Shown piece by piece: positions 33,108-41,698 of a DNA stretch of 64,000 nucleotides. The notes under the pieces were generated by a model, which was not told where the DNA came from, ran no database searches, and was given only the letters and a program-made list of their open reading frames with translations. Position 1 is the first letter of the stretch. Every line of letters begins with the position of its first letter. Source of the DNA: VRUE01 sp963753585 (lineage in GTDB: Bacteria > Actinomycetota > Thermoleophilia > Solirubrobacterales > 70-9). The stretch spans positions 806,001 to 870,000 of the forward strand of contig CAVWCU010000001.1 of the NCBI GenBank assembly GCA_963753585.1, given 5' to 3'. A program made the position numbers and the translations under genes.

Positions 33108-34415
33108 GTGAACATCTTGTCCTCGAGCCCGTTGCCGATCGGAGAGGCCCGGGGGCGCCTCGGCGAGCAGGTGACGGTACGCGGCTGGATCGGCAAGCCG
33201 CGCATGTCTCCCGACTCATTCCGCTTCCTGCTGAGCGACCGCAGCGGAGAGCTCGAGTCGCTCCTGGAGCCGGCGGAGGGCTTGCCCGCCTGCCCGGCCG
33301 AGGCGGGCAGCACGGTGCGGGCGTCGGGCACCGTCACGGGATCGGCGCGGAGCCCGCACCTGCACGTCGACACGTTCGAGGTCCTGGCGCAGGCAAACGG
33401 CTCCCCCTCGACCGAGGCCAACGGGGACAAGCCGGCCCCGAGCCGCCGCCATCTCGACCTGCGCTCGCCGGAGCGGTTCCTGATCTTCGCGGTGCAGTCG
33501 ACGCTGGAGGCGGCGATGCGCGAATACGCACTCGCGCGAGGCTTCATCGAACTCCACACACCCAAGATCAGCGGCGGCGGCAGCGAGAGCGGCGCCACCG
33601 TGTTCCGCGTGCCCTACTTCGACCAGGAGGCCTTCCTCGTCCAGTCCGCCCAGTTCTACATGCAGATGGCGATGGCGGCGGGCTTCGAGCGGGTCTTCGA
33701 GATAGGCCCCGTGTTCCGCAGCGAGCCCGGCACCACCCCCATCCACGCCACCGAGTTCACGATCGCCCACTTCGAGATGTCCTGGATCGACTCTCACCGG
33801 GACCTGATGGACTTCGAGGAGGGCCTGCTGCGCCACGCCCTCGCCGCGGTCGCGGAGGCGCACGGAGAGGCGATCGAAAGCAGCTTCGGCATGCCGGTCG
33901 AGGTTCCGTCGACGCCGATCCCCCGCTTCCCGGTCGGGATCCTGAAAGAGCTGACCGGAGACGAGTCGGCGGACGGCCGCGAGCGGCTCCTCGGCGAGGC
34001 GGAGCGAGCGCTCTCCAAGCGCGCCCACCAGGAGCATGGGCACAGCCTGGTCTTCATCACGGACTACCCGGCAGGCGCAAGGCCGTTCTACACGATGCAA
34101 GAACCGTCCAGCGGGAACGACGAAGGCCTCTCGCGCAGCTTCGACATGCTCTGGAACGGAATCGAGATCACCTCCGGGGGGCAGCGAGAGCACCGCTTCG
34201 ACCTGCTCGGGGAGCAGATCGGGCAGGCCGGGCTGGAGGAGGAGACGATCGACACCTACCTGCGCCCGCACTTCCTGGAGATGTTCCGCGACGGGTGCCC
34301 ACCGCACGGGGGATTCGGCATCGGGATCAACAGGCTGCTGATGGCGCTCCTGGGGCAACGGTCGATACGGGACACCAGCTTCGTCTTCCGGGGCCCCAAG
34401 CAGCACATGCCATGA
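33108..34415 (+). CDS. stand-alone AspRS/AsnRS-like class IIb synthetase paralog
   Basis: The 435-residue protein has an N-terminal OB-fold (about 20-95, VTVRGWIGKPRM, FRFLLSDRSGELESLLE). The class II catalytic domain has motif 1 GFIELHTPKISGG, motif 2 VFEIGPVFRSEPGTTPIHAT (Arg204) and motif 3 GGFGIGINRLLMALLG (Arg409). The length and lack of a GAD insert match archaeal-type AspRS or AsnRS rather than bacterial AspRS (about 590). In AspRS a Lys in QLYK or QFNK binds the Asp carboxylate; here the site is SAQFYMQ with Met186, so the substrate is probably uncharged, for example Asn or hydroxy-Asn. The Arg of EITSGGQREH is kept. GTG 33108 starts 4 bp after the oxygenase stop. It most likely charges the adjacent hybrid tRNA. 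Confidence 0.85.
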   Translation: MNILSSSPLPIGEARGRLGEQVTVRGWIGKPRMSPDSFRFLLSDRSGELESLLEPAEGLPACPAEAGSTVRASGTVTGSARSPHLHVDTFEVLAQANGSPSTEANGDKPAPSRRHLDLRSPERFLIFAVQSTLEAAMREYALARGFIELHTPKISGGGSESGATVFRVPYFDQEAFLVQSAQFYMQMAMAAGFERVFEIGPVFRSEPGTTPIHATEFTIAHFEMSWIDSHRDLMDFEEGLLRHALAAVAEAHGEAIESSFGMPVEVPSTPIPRFPVGILKELTGDESADGRERLLGEAERALSKRAHQEHGHSLVFITDYPAGARPFYTMQEPSSGNDEGLSRSFDMLWNGIEITSGGQREHRFDLLGEQIGQAGLEEETIDTYLRPHFLEMFRDGCPPHGGFGIGINRLLMALLGQRSIRDTSFVFRGPKQHMP

Positions 34416-35467
34416 CCGCCCCGGCGGCCCCGCAGCTGGCTCCTCATGCCGGACCGATCGAGAAGGAGGCGAGCCGGCTCCTGGCCGAGGTCTCCGACGC
34501 GGTGCAGGCGGTCGAGATCGCCAAGCGCTCCCCCGTCGGTCCCGGCGCGGTGAAGGCGGAGATCGCCGGGGACACGGCTCGGGCGGCAGACCGCCTCTCT
34601 TCGCACGACTGGGTCGAGGACGTGGCGGTGCGGCCGAGGCACCTCTACCTGTGCGTCGAGCCGACGGCTCTGAGGGCCTGGCTGACCCGCGAGGGCCCGG
34701 AAATTCTTCCGTTGGGCGAGGAGGGCAAGCAGAGGGAGCCTGCGGGCCCAACCTCCGGCGAGGCCGAGTCGCTGGCGGCGTTCCGCCTGGAGGCCGTCGC
34801 CGAGGCCCTGGCGCGGATCAACACGCTTCCCGGCACGGCGCAGGGCGTCGGCGCGCCGACGAGACCGGCGGTGGGCGCCGTGGACGTTCGCTACGGCGCG
34901 CTGCGAATGCGACACGGCGGGGTCCTCGGCGCCGAGGACGCAGCTGAAGAGCTCATCGAGGAGCTGGACACTGCCCTGCTCGCCGACCTGGACCCGGCGC
35001 GCTTTGGCCCTTGCGCGCTGGCGCTCCTGTTGCTCGCGACCCCGCACCGCAAGCACATCCAGGTGGACGACGCCTGGCTTCGCCAGGGAGTCGCCGAGAT
35101 CGGCGACCTGATGCATGCTCTTCTGACCACCCCGCTCGCCGACCCACCGGTGAAGCCGAGCGAGAAGGAGATGGGGCGGGCGGTCCACCTCCTGGCGCTG
35201 GAGCTGAACGGCTTGCCCAGAAAAGCGGGCATGTCCGTGGAAAGGCAGGAGCCCGCCTTCCTCGCCCGCTTCACGCTCTCACTGGCGACCCTGGTCGAGG
35301 GAGCGCCGCTGCCGAGCGCCGATCCACTCCGAGACGTCGCCGCCGCCGCGCTCGCTTCTTCTCTGAGGCTCCTCGCGGCATGGCCCGAGCAGCTCCTTTG
35401 CGGTTCCCGGGCGGGAGCCGCGGGGCTCTCAGGCGGCCATCGCGTCGAGGCCCAAGACGTGGTCTAG
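34412..35467 (+). CDS. ArgRS-derived protein with Add-1 and DALR-like domains but no catalytic core
   Basis: The ATG overlaps the synthetase stop as ATGA, so the 351-residue product is translationally coupled. Residues about 15-92 resemble the ArgRS N-terminal Add-1 domain: AVKAEIAGDTARAADRLSSH and VEDVAVRPRHLYLCVEPTAL. Residues about 195-345 are helical and resemble the DALR anticodon-binding domain: FGPCALALLLLATPHRKHIQ, EMGRAVHLLALELNGLP and PAFLARFTLSLATLVEG. No HIGH or KMSKS motif occurs between them. Such proteins are sometimes named ArgS-related anticodon-binding proteins. It may hold or present the hybrid tRNA. Its 3' end overlaps dnaE by 39 nt, convergently. The domain call is by eye. 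Confidence 0.65.
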   Translation: MTAPAAPQLAPHAGPIEKEASRLLAEVSDAVQAVEIAKRSPVGPGAVKAEIAGDTARAADRLSSHDWVEDVAVRPRHLYLCVEPTALRAWLTREGPEILPLGEEGKQREPAGPTSGEAESLAAFRLEAVAEALARINTLPGTAQGVGAPTRPAVGAVDVRYGALRMRHGGVLGAEDAAEELIEELDTALLADLDPARFGPCALALLLLATPHRKHIQVDDAWLRQGVAEIGDLMHALLTTPLADPPVKPSEKEMGRAVHLLALELNGLPRKAGMSVERQEPAFLARFTLSLATLVEGAPLPSADPLRDVAAAALASSLRLLAAWPEQLLCGSRAGAAGLSGGHRVEAQDVV

Positions 35468-38400
35468 CTCGCTGCGCAGCCGGCCGGAGGGACGCACGCG
35501 GTAGCCCTCGCCGAGCAGCAGGCGCTTCGACTCGCCGGCCGCGGTGCGGATCGCCAGGTGCACCTCGGACTCGCCCTTGTGGTGCTCGAGCACCGCCTTC
35601 AGTTCCTCGACCAGCACGTCGGTGAGCAGGGCCGCCTCGATCTCGACCTCGACCGGGCCACTCGGGCCACTCGACACCTCGGGCGCGCTGGCGATCTCCT
35701 CGGCGTCTGGTTCGAAGCGCTCGGCCTCCTGCACCACGAGCTTCGTCTCACCGCGGTCCTTGTGATCGAGGCGGCCGCGGACGACGACGATCGCGTCGGA
35801 CGCGATGACGGCGGCGCTCTCGGCCTCGTCGGCCTTGAAGACCAGCATCTCGACCTGCCCCTCGACGTCGTCGAGGGTGGCGAACATCATCTGGCTGCCG
35901 CTCTTGGTGCGGATCTTCTTGCACTCGGTGACGATGCCGCCGACCGTCACCCAGGAGCCGTCCTGCTTGCTCGCCAGGTCGGCGAGGCTGCAATCGACCC
36001 GGGCCCGCAGCGCGCCTCTCACTTCGGTTAGCGGATGCGAGGAGAGGTAGGTCCCGAGCGTCTCCTTCTCCAGGGCCAGCAGCTCGGCGCGCTCGAACTC
36101 AACTGCCGGGATCGGCGGGCGGTGGTGCGCCTGGGCGGCCCCGCCGACCCCGCCGCCCCCCTCGTCGCCGAAGTCGAAGATCGAGCCCTGCCCCAGCTGG
36201 GCGTCCTCCTGGGCCTTCTGCCCTGCCGACTGCGCCGCCGGCAACGCTTCGAGCATTCCCTTGCGCATCGCCCCGGTCGAATCCAGCGCGCCGCACTTGA
36301 TCAGGCATTCGATCGCCCGTTTGTTGACGGCGCGCGAGTCAACCCGTTCGCAGAAGTCCCAGATCGAGTCGATCGGGCCGTCCTCGCGGGCGCGCAGGAT
36401 CGCCTCCACCGCGGCGTGGCCGACGTTCTTCACCGCGTCGAGGCCGAAGCGGATCGCCTTCTCGGAGACGACGAAGTCGTGGTCGGAGGAGTTGACGTCG
36501 GGCGGCAGCACCTCGATCCCCATCTCCTCGCAGCGGTTGACGAAGAACGGCACCTTGTCCTTGGTGTTCATCACCGAGGAGATCACCGCCGCCATGTACT
36601 CGGCCGGGTAGTTGGCCTTGAGGTATGCGGTGCGGTAGGAGATCAGCGCGTAGCAGGCGGCGTGGGACTTGTTGAAGGAGTAGTCGGCAGCCGCCTCCAT
36701 CAGCGACCACATGTCGTTGGCGACCTTGCTCGCGGTGCCCGAAGCCTGCATTCCCTCGAGGAATTTCGCCTTCATCGTCGCCATCAGCTCGCGCTTCTTC
36801 TTGCCGATCGCCTTGCGCAGGTCGTCGGCCTCGGCCGGGCTGAAGCCGGCCATCTGCTTGGCGATCTCCATCAGCTGCTCCTGGTAAAGGACGCAGCCGT
36901 AGGTGGGCTCGGTGATCGGGCGCAGGCGGTCGTCGGGGTAGGTGACCGAGGAAGGGTTGCGCTTGCCCTTGGCGTAGTCGGGGATGTAGCGCATCGCCCC
37001 GGGCCGGTAGAGGGAGACGAGCGCGACGATGTCGTCGAACTCGGTCGGCTTGACCTTCTTCATCGCCTCCCGCATTCCCTCGGACTCGAGCTGGAAGACG
37101 CCGGTGCCCTCGCCGCGGGAGAGCATCTCGAAGGTCTTTGCGTCGTCCATCGGGATCGCGCTGACGTCGATCTCCACGCCGCGCGAGCGGCTGATGATCT
37201 CCGCGGCGTCCTCGATCACGTCGAGGTTGCGCAACCCGAGGAAGTCCATCTTCAGCAGGCCGATCTCCTCGATCGGGCCCATCGAGTACTGGGTGACGAT
37301 CTTGTACTGGCGCTCGCCCTTGCCGCCGCCGTTTCCGTTTCCGTTTCCGCTCGTCGCTGCCGGGGCGCTGCGGTCCTCTGCCAGCTGCAGGGGCACGATC
37401 TCCTGCAGCGGCCGGTCGGCGATGACGACCGCGGCGGCGTGGATCGAGTTGTTGCGGATGATCCCCTCGAGGCCCTGGGCGACGTCGAGGATCCGTTTCG
37501 CGTCGGGCTCGGAGTCGTAGGTCTTGCGCAGCTCCTGGCCCGGCTGCAGGCATTCCTCGAAGGAGGGGTTGCGGCCGAGGATCGGCTCCGGGATCTGCTT
37601 GGCGAGGCGGTCGCCGCTGCCGTAGTCGAAGCCGAGCACGCGGGCCGCGTCGCGGGTGGCGGCGCGCGGCGCCATCTTGCCGAAGGTGATGATCTGGGCG
37701 ACCGACTCACGGCCGTACTTCTCGGCCACGTAGCGGATCACCCGCTCGCGCCCGCGCACCGAGAAGTCGATGTCGATGTCCGGCATCGACTTGCGCCCCG
37801 GATTGAGGAAGCGCTCGAAGAGCAGGTCGTTGGCGAGCGGGTCGATGTCGGTGATCGTCAGCGCGTAGGCGACGATCGAGCCGGCCGCCGAGCCGCGGCC
37901 GGGGCCGACGGCAACCCCGTTGTCCTTGGCGTATCGGACGAAGTCCCAGACGATCAGGAAGTAGGAGGAGAAGCCCATCTCCTCGATCACGCCGAGCTCG
38001 AACTCGATCCGCTCCTGAGCCTCGGCCGGCACCGGATCGCCGTAGCGAGCACGCAGCCCTTCGGCGGCGATCCGTCGCAGCATCGCCTCGGGCTCCTCGC
38101 CGTCGGGCGTCGGGTAGCGCGGCAGCAGCAGCTTGCCCAGCTCGATCTCAGCGTTGCAGCGCTCGGCGATCTCCAGCGTCGTCGGCACCGCCTCCGGCCA
38201 CTCGGCGAAGGAGTCGGTCATTTCCTCGCTGCTCTTCAAGTAGAACTCGTTGGTGTCGAAGCTCATCTTCGGCGCCGCCAGGGTCGACTTGGTCTGAACG
38301 CAGAGCAGTGCCGAGTGGTTGTCGAAGTCCTCCCGCCGCAGGTAGTGGACGTCGGCGGTGCCGACCAGCGGCCGGCCGAGCTCATGGGCGTAGCGGACGA

Positions 38401-38974
38401 TCCCCTCGTTGACCTTGTCCTGCTCGGGGATGCCGTTCTTCTGCACCTCGAAGTAGACCTGCTCGGGGCCGAAGGCCTGGATCAGGTCGTCGAGATGGGC
38501 GCGCGCGTCGTCGGGCCGCTCCTCGATCAGGCGGCGACAGAAACGCGACTGCAGGCAGCCGGTGAGCACGATCACGCCCTCGGAGTGGGCGGCGAGCATC
38601 TCCATGTCGACGTTGGCCTTGCCGCGCGAGAAGCCTTCGAGGAATCCGGCCGAGGTCAGCTTGACCAGGTTGGCGAGGCCGGCGTCGCTCTCGGCCAGGA
38701 GCGTGAGGTGGTTGCGCTCGTATTTGGGCTTTTCCTTGAGCGTCTTCACGTCGTCGACGAAGTAGGCCTCGAAGCCGGCGATCGGCTTGATCCCGTGCTT
38801 CTTACAGGCCTTGTAGAGGTCGACCGCCCCGTTCATCACGCCGTGGTCGGTGAGGCCCAGGGCCGGCTGGCCCATCTCCGCGGCGCGAGCCGCCATCGCA
38901 TCGATCTTGCAGGCGCCGTCGAGCAGCGAGTACTCGCTGTGGGCGTGGAGATGGACTGCCGAGGGGTTGCTCAC
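35429..38974 (-). CDS. dnaE: DNA polymerase III alpha subunit
   Basis: This is the replicative polymerase catalytic subunit. The 1181-residue protein begins with a PHP domain (VHLHAHSEYSLLDGACKID, GLTDHGVMNGAVDLYKAC). The palm has the catalytic aspartates in VGPGRGSAAGSIVAYAL and KSMPDIDIDFSVRGRERVIR. Further motifs are GVFQLESEGMREAMKKVKPT, YGCVLYQEQLMEIAKQMAGF and FNKSHAACYALISYRTAYLK. The C-terminal OB domain is WVTVGGIVTECKKIRTKSGS. A Gly/Asn-rich linker (TSGNGNGNGGGKGERQ) interrupts the palm region near residue 540. A family A repeat lies 86 bp upstream. Confidence 0.96.
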   Translation of the reverse strand: MSNPSAVHLHAHSEYSLLDGACKIDAMAARAAEMGQPALGLTDHGVMNGAVDLYKACKKHGIKPIAGFEAYFVDDVKTLKEKPKYERNHLTLLAESDAGLANLVKLTSAGFLEGFSRGKANVDMEMLAAHSEGVIVLTGCLQSRFCRRLIEERPDDARAHLDDLIQAFGPEQVYFEVQKNGIPEQDKVNEGIVRYAHELGRPLVGTADVHYLRREDFDNHSALLCVQTKSTLAAPKMSFDTNEFYLKSSEEMTDSFAEWPEAVPTTLEIAERCNAEIELGKLLLPRYPTPDGEEPEAMLRRIAAEGLRARYGDPVPAEAQERIEFELGVIEEMGFSSYFLIVWDFVRYAKDNGVAVGPGRGSAAGSIVAYALTITDIDPLANDLLFERFLNPGRKSMPDIDIDFSVRGRERVIRYVAEKYGRESVAQIITFGKMAPRAATRDAARVLGFDYGSGDRLAKQIPEPILGRNPSFEECLQPGQELRKTYDSEPDAKRILDVAQGLEGIIRNNSIHAAAVVIADRPLQEIVPLQLAEDRSAPAATSGNGNGNGGGKGERQYKIVTQYSMGPIEEIGLLKMDFLGLRNLDVIEDAAEIISRSRGVEIDVSAIPMDDAKTFEMLSRGEGTGVFQLESEGMREAMKKVKPTEFDDIVALVSLYRPGAMRYIPDYAKGKRNPSSVTYPDDRLRPITEPTYGCVLYQEQLMEIAKQMAGFSPAEADDLRKAIGKKKRELMATMKAKFLEGMQASGTASKVANDMWSLMEAAADYSFNKSHAACYALISYRTAYLKANYPAEYMAAVISSVMNTKDKVPFFVNRCEEMGIEVLPPDVNSSDHDFVVSEKAIRFGLDAVKNVGHAAVEAILRAREDGPIDSIWDFCERVDSRAVNKRAIECLIKCGALDSTGAMRKGMLEALPAAQSAGQKAQEDAQLGQGSIFDFGDEGGGGVGGAAQAHHRPPIPAVEFERAELLALEKETLGTYLSSHPLTEVRGALRARVDCSLADLASKQDGSWVTVGGIVTECKKIRTKSGSQMMFATLDDVEGQVEMLVFKADEAESAAVIASDAIVVVRGRLDHKDRGETKLVVQEAERFEPDAEEIASAPEVSSGPSGPVEVEIEAALLTDVLVEELKAVLEHHKGESEVHLAIRTAAGESKRLLLGEGYRVRPSGRLRSELDHVLGLDAMAA

Positions 38975-39174
38975 GGAATGGCGATCATGCCAAGCGGCTC
39001 AGATGGAGCGGGCCAATTTCGGGCGTCTTCCGCGCATGTTCCGGGGGTATTTCGGAGGGCCGAGGTTCCGGGGAGGGGTTCCGCTTAACTTTTTCGAGGA
39101 GCGGAAATTGCTGGCGCCTCAGGCGGGAATCGCGAAAAAGTACAAGACGCTCCACCCCTCCCCGGAACCTCGGC
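38975..39174. other. intergenic region containing a family A repeat
   Basis: About 200 bp between the dnaE start and the stop of the transglycosylase gene, both on the - strand. Most of it is the family A element at 39060-39173. The remaining 85 bp next to dnaE must hold its 5' leader; no convincing promoter is visible. Confidence 0.5.
39060..39173 (+). repeat. family A palindromic repeat, copy 2 (20-bp arms, 74-nt conserved core)
   Basis: CCGAGGTTCCGGGGAGGGGT (39060-39079) is the exact reverse complement of 39154-39173. The core 39080-39153 begins TCCGCTTAACTTTTTCGAGG, contains TGCTGGCGC and ends CGCGAAAAAGTACAAGACG plus CTCC. It has the same length as the 18.1 kb copy and shares its first 20 and last 24 bases, while the arms are unrelated. 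It starts 2 bp after the stop codon of the gene at 39175, as copy 1 starts at a stop codon. Confidence 0.85.
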
Positions 39175-40191
39175 TCAGGCGCAGACCCAGGCGCCGCCGC
39201 CGGAGTCGGCCCAGATTTCGGCGGCTATGCGGTCCTGTTCTTGCTTCGAAGCTTCGTGAGGAGCGCCCTGGCCTCCGTAGAGCTCCCAGGTCGAGGGGAG
39301 GATCTGGTAGGCACCGCCGGCTCCCGAAGACGGGTTGATGGCGCTGTAGTTGCCTCCCGACTCGCACATGACTATGTAGGTCGGAATCGAGTAGGGGCCG
39401 CCCAGCCAGCGCTCTACGGTGGTTTCGGCTTCGGCTCGGCTCGCGGCTTCTGCTGCCTCGATGTCACTCACCCAGGAGCCGATCTTCGATTTGAGCGTGG
39501 CCAGGGCGGCGGAGCGAGCGGCGGTAACCGAGTGCAGTTGGGCAGCCGCGGCTTCGGCCTCCTGGCGCACCCCGGCGATTTCGGTGCGGGCAGCGGCGAG
39601 GCGTTCGTTGTAAGCGTCGACCTTGTCCTTGAGGGTGGCAATCCGCTCGAGTGCGGCGGCGACGGTGCGGCGTACCTGGGCCACGCGGCCGGCCAGGTCG
39701 GAGTCGGAGCTCTCGATTCGCTCCAGGTATTCGGCGCGGGTGGCAAGTTCGTCGAAGCTGCCGGAGGCGAGGATGACGCTGGCGGTGCTCGGGCTGCCGC
39801 TCTCGTAGATGGCGACGAGCCGCTCTGCAAGCGCAGCGCGCGCTCGGCGCAGGCGGCGCCTCTCCGCCGCCAGGCGGTGTTGCGTGCGGCGCACGCCGCT
39901 GGCCAGGCGCGCAGCGCGCTCTTCGCCCGTAGCGAGCAGTCCGGTGAGCTCCTCCTCGCGGGCGCTCGCCGCGTCGGCCTCCGCCTGAGCCGTGGCCAGT
40001 TCGCTCTGAGCCGCCTGCAGGTTCGCGGCCAGGGAGCCGGCCTCGCTGCGCGCGGCGGAGACCTTCGCTTCGAGGTCGCCGACACTGGCCGCTCCGGCGA
40101 CCGTTGCCGACAGCAACGCGAAACCGATCAGCGCAGCCACGAGAACGGCGGGCCGTCGGGGCCCTGCCTTTGTCACCGGGGTACGAACCAC
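39175..40191 (-). CDS. secreted coiled-coil protein with C-terminal lytic transglycosylase (Rpf-like) domain
   Basis: The 338-residue protein has a basic N-terminus and signal helix (LVAALIGFALLSATVAGAAS). A long coiled coil (LEAKVSAARSEAGSLAANLQ to about residue 240) follows, including the CwlO/PcsB-like hinge YESGSPSTASVILASGSFDE. Residues about 270-338 match a transglycosylase/Rpf domain: YIVMCESGGNYSAINPSSGA with the catalytic Glu, then GGAYQILPSTWELYGGQGA and RIAAEIWADSGGGAWVC. Proteins with this coiled coil are usually capped by NlpC/P60, so the pairing is notable. The likely role is peptidoglycan cleavage at growth or division. Confidence 0.85.
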   Translation of the reverse strand: MVRTPVTKAGPRRPAVLVAALIGFALLSATVAGAASVGDLEAKVSAARSEAGSLAANLQAAQSELATAQAEADAASAREEELTGLLATGEERAARLASGVRRTQHRLAAERRRLRRARAALAERLVAIYESGSPSTASVILASGSFDELATRAEYLERIESSDSDLAGRVAQVRRTVAAALERIATLKDKVDAYNERLAAARTEIAGVRQEAEAAAAQLHSVTAARSAALATLKSKIGSWVSDIEAAEAASRAEAETTVERWLGGPYSIPTYIVMCESGGNYSAINPSSGAGGAYQILPSTWELYGGQGAPHEASKQEQDRIAAEIWADSGGGAWVCA

Positions 40192-40269
40192 GAAGCCGAC
40201 GAGGCTAGCGGCTTTCGTTAGCGAATACTCACAACTTGACGATAACCCGCAACGAATCTTGCGTGCCGG

Positions 40270-40425
40270 TCAGCCCTCGGGGACGTTGCGGCTGGCGACG
40301 TAGGCGGCGATCGCCACGCCTGCGGCGGCGAGGCCGACGCCGATGCGGATCTGACGCTTGTAGCGCACCCGCACGTACTTGAGGGCGAAGCGGATCGCCA
40401 TCTTGCCCAGCCTGTCGTAGTTCAT
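40270..40425 (-). CDS. small membrane protein (51 residues)
   Basis: ATG 40425 overlaps the argG stop codon as ATGA. The product, MNYDRLGKMAIRFALKYVRV followed by basic residues and the helix GVGLAAAGVAIAAYVASRN, is a single-pass membrane protein. The function is unknown. Tight coupling to argG and the clean start and stop support it as a real gene. Confidence 0.65.
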   Translation of the reverse strand: MNYDRLGKMAIRFALKYVRVRYKRQIRIGVGLAAAGVAIAAYVASRNVPEG

Positions 40426-41696
40426 GCCTTCCCCTCTTCCCCGCGCTGACGAATTCGATGCGCCATCCGCGACTGCAGCGACCAGATCTCGATGAAGCCG
40501 GGTGAGGCGGCCTGTGAGAAGAGGCCGCCGGACTCGGCGAAGGAGGCGAGGTCGGCGTCGTAGACGGCGTTGGGCGAGCAGCGGGTCACAACTCTCACGC
40601 CGCCCTTGAAGAGCTTCAGGCCGACGGTCCCGGTGACTTGGGCGTTGACGGCGTCCATGTAGGCGTCGAGGTCGCTGCGCAGCGGCTCCCACCAGAGGCC
40701 GGCGTAGACGAGGTAGGCCCACTTGCGGTCGAGCTCGGGCTTGAACTGGTTCTGGTGGATCGTCCCGACCAGCTTCTCGAGCTCCTGGTGGGCGGTGAGC
40801 AGGATCGCCGCCGCCGGGGCCTCGTAGATGTCGCGCACCTTGAGCCCGACGATGCGGTCCTCGATGTGGTCGACGATGCCGACACCGTGGCGGCAACCGA
40901 TCTCGGCCGCCCGTTCGAGCAGGTCGACCAGCCCCAGGCGCTCACCGTTCAGCGCGACCGGGATCCCGGCCTCGAACTCGACCTCGACGATCTCGGCCTC
41001 GTCGGGAGCCTCCTCGGGGCGGGTGACCAGCTGGAAGACGTCGTCCTCGGGCGCGTGGTCGAGGTCCTCGATCCAGCGCCCCTCCGAGGAGCGGCCCCAG
41101 AGGTTGTCGTCGATCGAGTAGGGCGTCACCTCGGTGCCGCCCTTGACCGGGATGCCGTGCTCGCGGGCGTAGGCAATCTCCTCCTCGCGCCCCATCTGCC
41201 AGGAGCGCACCGGCGCGATCGTCTTCAGCTCGGGCGCCAGGGTCGCGACCGTGGCCTCGATGCGCACCTGGTCGTTGCCCTTGCCGGTGCAGCCGTGGGC
41301 GATCGTGTCGCAGCCCGCCTGGCGGGCGTACTCGACCGCCAGCTTGGCGATCAGCGGCCTGCCCAGCGCGGTGAAGAGCGGGTAGCCGCCGCCGTAGAGG
41401 GCGTTGGCCTTGATCGCCGGCACGACGTAGTCCGCCGCGAACTCCTCGCGCGCGTCGACCACGTGGCACTCGAGCGCGCCGAGCCGCTTCGCCTTGTCCT
41501 CGATCACGGAGTAGTCCTCGCCGGGCTGGCCGAGGTTGACCGTGAGGCAGACGACCTCCGCGTCGTAGGAGTCCTGGATCCACTTCAGCATCACGCTCGT
41601 GTCGAGGCCGCCCGAGTAGAGCAGCAGGACGCGCCGCACCTCGGCCGGGTCCGCCTCGTAGGAGGCGGTGCGGGTCTGTGCGGAAGAGTCAGGCAC
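40422..41696 (-). CDS. argG: argininosuccinate synthase
   Basis: ArgG joins citrulline and aspartate using ATP, the penultimate step of arginine synthesis. The 424-residue protein has the N-type ATP pyrophosphatase motif LLLYSGGLDTSVMLKWIQ, VVCLTVNLGQPGEDYSVIE, GCTGKGNDQVRIEATVATLA, TPYSIDDNLWGRSSEG and GVGIVDHIEDRIVGLKVRDI. The other arginine genes (argDBJC) are at 46-50 kb; argH is not in the window. About 15 N-terminal residues precede the usual family start. Confidence 0.95.
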   Translation of the reverse strand: MPDSSAQTRTASYEADPAEVRRVLLLYSGGLDTSVMLKWIQDSYDAEVVCLTVNLGQPGEDYSVIEDKAKRLGALECHVVDAREEFAADYVVPAIKANALYGGGYPLFTALGRPLIAKLAVEYARQAGCDTIAHGCTGKGNDQVRIEATVATLAPELKTIAPVRSWQMGREEEIAYAREHGIPVKGGTEVTPYSIDDNLWGRSSEGRWIEDLDHAPEDDVFQLVTRPEEAPDEAEIVEVEFEAGIPVALNGERLGLVDLLERAAEIGCRHGVGIVDHIEDRIVGLKVRDIYEAPAAAILLTAHQELEKLVGTIHQNQFKPELDRKWAYLVYAGLWWEPLRSDLDAYMDAVNAQVTGTVGLKLFKGGVRVVTRCSPNAVYDADLASFAESGGLFSQAASPGFIEIWSLQSRMAHRIRQRGEEGKA

Positions 41697-41698
41697 CG

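Noticed and set aside
36035..39088. A 1017-codon open frame on the + strand opposite dnaE
   Set aside because: It is a composition shadow of the very GC-rich dnaE gene; its translation is Asp/Val/Gly/Leu repeats without any domain.
40192..40269. c-di-AMP riboswitch upstream of the transglycosylase gene
   Set aside because: Rpf genes often have one, but the space upstream is only about 80 bp and lacks the ydaO-type consensus.
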